The notes under the pieces are model-generated. The model did not search any database. It saw nothing but the letters and a program-made list of their open reading frames with translations, and was not told the origin of the DNA. A stretch of 64,000 nt of DNA, from the NCBI RefSeq assembly GCF_000711695.1, contig NW_013547021.1:186001-250000 (forward strand). The letters run 5' to 3'. Each line of letters starts with the position of its first letter. Position 1 is the stretch's first letter. The position numbers were made by a program, and so were the translations under genes. The stretch comes from Tilletiaria anomala UBC 951. Lineage: Eukaryota; Basidiomycota; Exobasidiomycetes; Georgefischeriales; Tilletiariaceae. Below, in pieces: positions 59,572-64,000 of the stretch.

Positions 59572-61620
59572 TCATGGGGTGGGGGCATGCACGTGAGCAT
59601 CATGTTGCTGTGCTCGCTGCCGCAGCACTTCCGAGGGCAAGAGCAGCGTTTGCGTCCGCCGTGCGCCTCCGCCATCTTGAGCATCTGGGCCATCTGCAGC
59701 CAGACCGTGCATTTCGCATTCCTGTGCCAGGAAATGCTCCCGCATCATCTGGTTTTCCAATAAGGTTTGCTCGTACTCATAAGCCAAATCAAATTGCTTA
59801 GGCTGCACCTCGTATCCTTCCGACCCGCGCCGTACGCGGCTCCGCATGCCGTCCGCGAGACACTCGTCGCCGTGCGCTGAGAGCCCATCTCGCTCTGAGC
59901 TGGAATCAGAGTCACCAGTGGGTTCGCCAATGGGGAAGGCGCTTGTTGGATACGGCCGCGGTGCTCGGGAACCTTCCATCGATGGCCACAATGATTGCCT
60001 CTCATTCTCTTCGCCCAGGTCTGCATCTTCATCTTCGCCGTCCTCATCGGTGCTGGTGTCACTGCTCCGCCTTCCCTCGTCAGCATCGTAATCGTCTCTG
60101 TGGAGCCCAAAGTCCGGGTGCCATGGCGAGACGCTATAGTTGTAATGGTGGCTCTGGGATGGGCATTGTAACGCGCTGGATCGCGCCCCCTCGAGCTCAG
60201 GTTCGATCTGTTCAGCATCATGAGCCGTAGGCAGCTCGCCTCCGCCGACGTCGTGTACCCTTTGCCGCCGCTGATGCATTGATTCCGCGCGCTGTTTAGA
60301 CCCGGACGATGAAAGGCCGTGCCATCCGTTTTGCCCGCCAGTCACTGCTGCCTCGTATTCTCTTCGACCTGCCTTTTGACGCATATAGTCATGTTCAAGA
60401 GTCTTGAGTGGGTCCTTCGGCGGCCAGTCGTACTGCTTGTGCGGTTCGACCTGCGAACATGTCTCGTAGCTGAGCCCATCACCATCACACGCCTTGCGAC
60501 CAGGCATGAAGAACCAATGGACCGGTGTCGGACCAAGGACGACGGTGATATTCCGCCAGAATGGCGAGAGAGTGAATGGAAAATCGATCAAATCGCGTCC
60601 TCGCGCGAGGCGGCCGCGTCGTACCATCGTTTCGACCTTGTCCGTCTCGGCGCTTTCGACGGTGGTCATGTTGTTGCAGAGCAACCAGATGTGCCACATG
60701 GTAAAAACGCCGACAAGCAGCAAGGTGATGCCGCAAAATATATAATTCAGAATGCATAAGACCGTGACGGCCGTTGTTGGCGGTCTGAAGTACCCGCTAG
60801 TAGTCTGGCCCCAATAATCGAGGGCTATACAGGTGATCAGGACAAGGTGCGCCGAGCAGGTCACGCAAACGGAGTAAAGAAATCGCAGGAAATGCGGGTA
60901 ATTGTTGTGGCCAACGCAATTGGCGAGCCAGGGGCAGTGGTGGTCCATACGAAGGGTACAGCTCCGACAGGTCTTGCAATGATGGGCTCTCGGTGGTTTG
61001 TAGGCTTTGCAATGTCGACAGTAGCGAGGTTGGCTTGGGCGGATAGGTGGCCGTTGTTGCTGATGCTTGCGCACGAGCAGGGGTTTGTCGTCTTCTTCAA
61101 CTTGATCCTCGACCGCAAGCACTTGCTCTGACAGTGCCTGAGGAAGAGTTGGCGGACTCCAGCCCTTTGGCACCCGTCCAGGTGACGAAGTAACGCAAAG
61201 GAAGTAGTTAAAGTAGATGCAAGAGAGACCGATGTTGAAAGGGAGCAGAATCTTCCAGCACATGTCTCCCAGAGTGATCAGGATGCGATGCTTCGACTTC
61301 AAGTAGTAGTCAAGCAGTAGCAGCTGCACGGACAGGCCGAGGAAAGTGATTAGGGTGAGAGTTCCGCCGACCCTGGGGAGAGTCAGCCCAAGCAAGACTA
61401 TCACCGTCAGCGCAGTGGTGAAGAGCACAGCGCACGGCCGACGACAGGGGACTCACCAAATCTTCTCACTGAACTTCAGCGGTGCCCTCTGCTTCCTGAG
61501 TTCCTTGTCGTCAATACAACCCACTGGTGTACTTTGTTGCCCCTTCTGAGTTGCGGCCTGACTGTCGGACATGATGGCGTCGCAGTCCACGAGCACCGCA
61601 CCAGTCCCCGCCGATGACAT
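59572..61620 (-). CDS. PFA4: Palmitoyltransferase, DHHC type (Pfa4-like)
   Basis: Membrane enzyme that attaches palmitate to cysteines; yeast Pfa4 acts in the endoplasmic reticulum on chitin synthase Chs3. Exons 61620-61457 and 61372-59572 on the minus strand give about 654 residues. The first two hydrophobic segments (LTLITFLGLSVQLLLL and LLPFNIGLSCIYFNYFL) precede the Cys-rich domain starting YCRHCKAYKPPRAHHCKTC, with the catalytic MDHHCPWLANCVGHNN near residue 197. Two more membrane helices follow, then the TTVE-like motif (MTTVESAE). The C-terminal 350 residues are polar and acidic, far longer than in yeast. The junction KIW-VGGTL fits the family. The start is uncertain: ATGs at 61620 and 61572 are both plausible. 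The gene converges on dyn1 with a 99-base gap. Confidence 0.92.
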
Positions 61621-62045
61621 CTGATCGGCTACCGTGAATGCAAGGCCGAAAGTGAGCAGATCATGGTTATGCGGTAAAGAGCACACCTCGAGCTGATCTG
61701 CAGCCGTACTTTGTTGCGCTTGCCGCTTTTGGCCATGTAGACGATTGCCATTTTACCCTATGATCGGTGTGTTTGCCTTGAATGCATGGACCGTGTATGC
61801 TCCCATGAGCTCGAGAGAGGGCGTATAAGACATGAACACTTGAGGGCGGAACGCGGAGTTCCTTCGCTGTGATTCTCGAAGCTCGCAGGCAAAAAAAACC
61901 ATCGTGGCCGTCGTCATCGTCAGCACTCCCATCAGTACGGCAGGCATCACCCCACCTCCCTTACACTCATTGAGACTCGAAGTTGTTTGCTCCGTCCTCA
62001 AGCTCAGTATAGCTACGGAGCACCTGCGGAAAGTAGACGCTCAGT
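61621..62045. promoter_or_regulatory. Divergent promoter region, PFA4 / MDJ1
   Basis: About 425 bases separate the two divergent starts. Short frames on both strands show no recognisable family. It presumably serves both promoters. Confidence 0.45.
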
Positions 62046-64000
62046 ATGGTCGTCCTAACGAGTCGTGCGGCGACAGCAGCGGCTGCAGCTGCCGCAGCGG
62101 CTTCTAGTTCCGCAGTTGTATCTTCGGCGTCTGCTGCCTCTGTGACCCTTCGGGCAAGCAAGGTCTGTACATTGCCAAATGAGGACCGCGCCCCAAGTGG
62201 CTGGCATCCTCGCCAGTACCAGAGACGGCGAAGCTTCCATGTCGGCCGTATCGGTACAGCGCAGCCTTCGTCCTCTCGCCGACCTATGATCGAGCTCTGC
62301 TCGTCTTGCAGCAGCAAAGCCGCTGCCTCTAGCGTGCAAAGCAGGCCCTTCTCAAGCTCAGGCGTGGCATGTGCATCATCTAAAGACCTCTATTCGACCC
62401 TGGGTGTGAAGAAGGACGCAAGCACTAAAGACATCAAGGGTGCTTATTATCAATTAGCGAAAAAGTTCCACCCTGATACCAACAAAGAGCCGGGCGCAAA
62501 AGAACGCTTTGTGGAAATTCAGAATGCGTATGACGTGAGTGCAGAACCCAAGCACCGCGGCATCCCATATTCGATGGCTCATTCTTCTCTTCATTTTTAC
62601 TACAACAGGTGCTATCCGACGAAAAGAAGAAAGCAGCGTACGACCAGTACGGCTCGACTGATGGCACTTCCCCTGGGTTCAATCCATTTGGCGGTGGTGC
62701 CTCCCCATTTGGAAGTGCGGGTGGATTCGGCGGGTTCAGTCCAGGTGGAGCTGGCGGCTTTGGCGGCTTTTCGTCCGGGGATGCATCGACCATTTTCGAT
62801 TCGATCTTTGGCGCATTCGGGGGCGCTCGCACGGGCCCGAGTGGGCGAGGGACTGCTGGGTTCGGCGGTGCAGGATTCTCCGGAGGGGTAGAGCGCGGTG
62901 ATGATATTGAGACTACCATCAATATATCTTTTGAGGACGCATGCCGAGGAACTACGCGCAAAGTAACCATCACGCCTGTCGAGCGATGCGGTCCATGCGA
63001 AGGTCAAGGCCTCAAGAAGGGCGCACGGCGAAGTACCTGTGGCATATGCAACGGGACGGGCACACGGACCTTTGTCATCCAATCCGGGTTCCAGATGGCG
63101 AGCACGTGTCCTGCCTGTGGCGGGTCCGGTCACGTGGTGAACCCAGGCGACTCATGCACGGACTGCGACGGCGTAGGTCGCGTGCGGGGTCGGCGGACCG
63201 AGGAGATCCGTATCCCAGCCGGCGTCGACGATGGCACTAAGATCCGCGTCGACGGCCGTGGAGACGTACCGCTGACCGGCGCAGGTATACCAGGAAGTCT
63301 TTACATTCGCGTCAATGTCCAACCGAGCAAGATCTGGCGACGTCAAGGCAGCAACTTGTACTACTCGGCCTCGGTCCCATTCCACACCGCCGTGCTGGGT
63401 GGACGCGTGCGTGTGCCGACGCTCGACGGCGACGTTGAGGTCCGCGTTCCGCAGGGCACACAGGTCGGCGAAGAGATGCTACTCCGTGGGCGTGGCGTTC
63501 CGTTGCTCGGCCGCGCTAGGAACGCTGCGGGGAGTGCCAACGCGAAAGGAGATCTGCTCGTGCAGTTTGACGTCAAGATCCCGCGTAGCTTGACGCCTCG
63601 GCAGAGGGAGATCTTGCAGGAGTACGTGGCAGAGATAGAGGGCCGGTCCAACAGCAAGTCGCCAGCTGCGCCAAGGGCGGGGGTGACCGGAGGCTCGTCG
63701 CCACAATCGAGTGCTTCTGGTGGCAATAGCGGCAATGCAAACAAGAACACCTCAGCCTCACCGTCTCGTTCTTCACCAACGTCGTCGTCAACGTCCTCCA
63801 CCACTTCTGCTTCCTCGGGGGCGAAAGAAGAAGCAAAGGGTGCGTCTCCAGCTCAAACCTCCCCTCAGTCCAGTTCCAGTCAGCATGTAGAAGGAAGGGC
63901 GAGCGCGGAAGGAGCAAGCGTTAGAGATGGTGCTAGGGATAGCGGTGCGGCAGTTGGTGCAGGCGCCGGCACGGACAAGGCTAAAGGGTCGTCCCCTGGG
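62046..64000 (+). CDS. MDJ1: Mitochondrial Hsp40 co-chaperone Mdj1 (type I DnaJ), 3' end outside window
   Basis: Matrix J-protein that delivers unfolded proteins to mitochondrial Hsp70. Exon 1 is 62046-62534; exon 2 starts at 62609 and stays open to the window edge (627 residues seen). An Ala/Ser-rich N-terminus of about 110 residues with Arg clusters (QYQRRRSFHVGR) fits a matrix presequence. The J domain starts KDLYSTLGVKKDAS near residue 111 and contains KKFHPDTNKEPG with the HPD triad. A Gly/Phe-rich region follows. Four zinc-binding repeats follow: CGPCEGQG, CGICNGTG, CPACGGSG and CTDCDGVG. Substrate-binding domains then run through LYYSASVPFHTAVLGGRVRV and GDLLVQFDVKIPRSLTPRQ. After residue about 520 a Ser/Ala/Gly-rich tail of at least 100 residues extends past the usual end of the family. 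The intron splits YD-VLSDEKKKAAYDQYG within the J domain. Confidence 0.95.

Noticed and set aside
61680-62000. Minus-strand frames upstream of PFA4 (MAKSGKRNK... and a hydrophobic MPAVLMGVLTM... stretch) as a small membrane subunit gene
   Set aside because: Neither aligns by eye with a known small subunit, and together they fit leader or promoter sequence of the divergent pair.
1-64000. CRISPR arrays, bacterial-type operons and ribosome binding sites
   Set aside because: The window is spliced eukaryotic nuclear DNA; no regularly spaced direct repeats were seen.

Overview
This is nuclear DNA from a basidiomycete fungus, most likely a smut or a smut relative (Ustilaginomycotina). Genes are dense and GC-rich, many introns are 41 to 125 nt with GTGAGT/GTAAGT donors, and both strands are used. 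The best taxonomic clue is the cytoplasmic dynein heavy chain: its reading frame ends just after the fourth AAA domain. This matches the split two-gene motor known from Ustilago maydis (dyn1 plus a separate dyn2).

Layout. 2.0-3.1 kb: complex I 20 kDa subunit (NDUFS7). 3.4-5.5 kb (minus): vacuolar-type amino acid transporter. 6.1-7.6 kb: a zinc-type quinone oxidoreductase-like gene with all splice sites present but two in-frame stops. 8.2-10.1 kb: coiled-coil She3-like protein. 10.1-21.1 kb: a gene-poor island containing a decayed cryptochrome-DASH gene at 11.6-13.6 kb. 21.2-24.3 kb: PAS-kinase-like protein kinase. 25.2-27.3 kb (minus): RBG2/DRG2 GTPase in ten exons. 27.8-30.7 kb: CENP-T. 30.8-31.8 kb (minus): a decayed fumarylacetoacetate hydrolase family gene. 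32.4-35.3 kb (minus): SelO/Fmp40 protein AMPylase. 35.3-39.7 kb: a second gene-poor stretch. 39.7-42.2 kb (minus): CBS-PB1 membrane-anchored protein. 43.0-45.5 kb: NDC80. 46.4-47.1 kb (minus) and 48.1-48.7 kb: a divergent ribosomal protein pair, eS27 and eL19. 49.7-59.5 kb: split dynein heavy chain Dyn1. 59.6-61.6 kb (minus): DHHC palmitoyltransferase Pfa4. 62.0 kb to the window end: mitochondrial Hsp40 Mdj1, cut off by the window.

Functional themes. Three genes belong to chromosome or organelle movement: CENP-T recruits the Ndc80 complex, NDC80 binds microtubules, and dynein moves along them. They lie within 32 kb of each other. Three products are mitochondrial (NDUFS7, SelO, Mdj1). Three enzyme genes (oxidoreductase, cryptochrome-DASH, FAH family) are visibly broken or decaying, so this segment records gene loss. 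I found no transposon, virus-like element, rRNA gene, CRISPR array or intact tRNA that I could support. Exon boundaries were placed by eye from splice consensus, reading-frame phase and family conservation; nothing was checked against a database.
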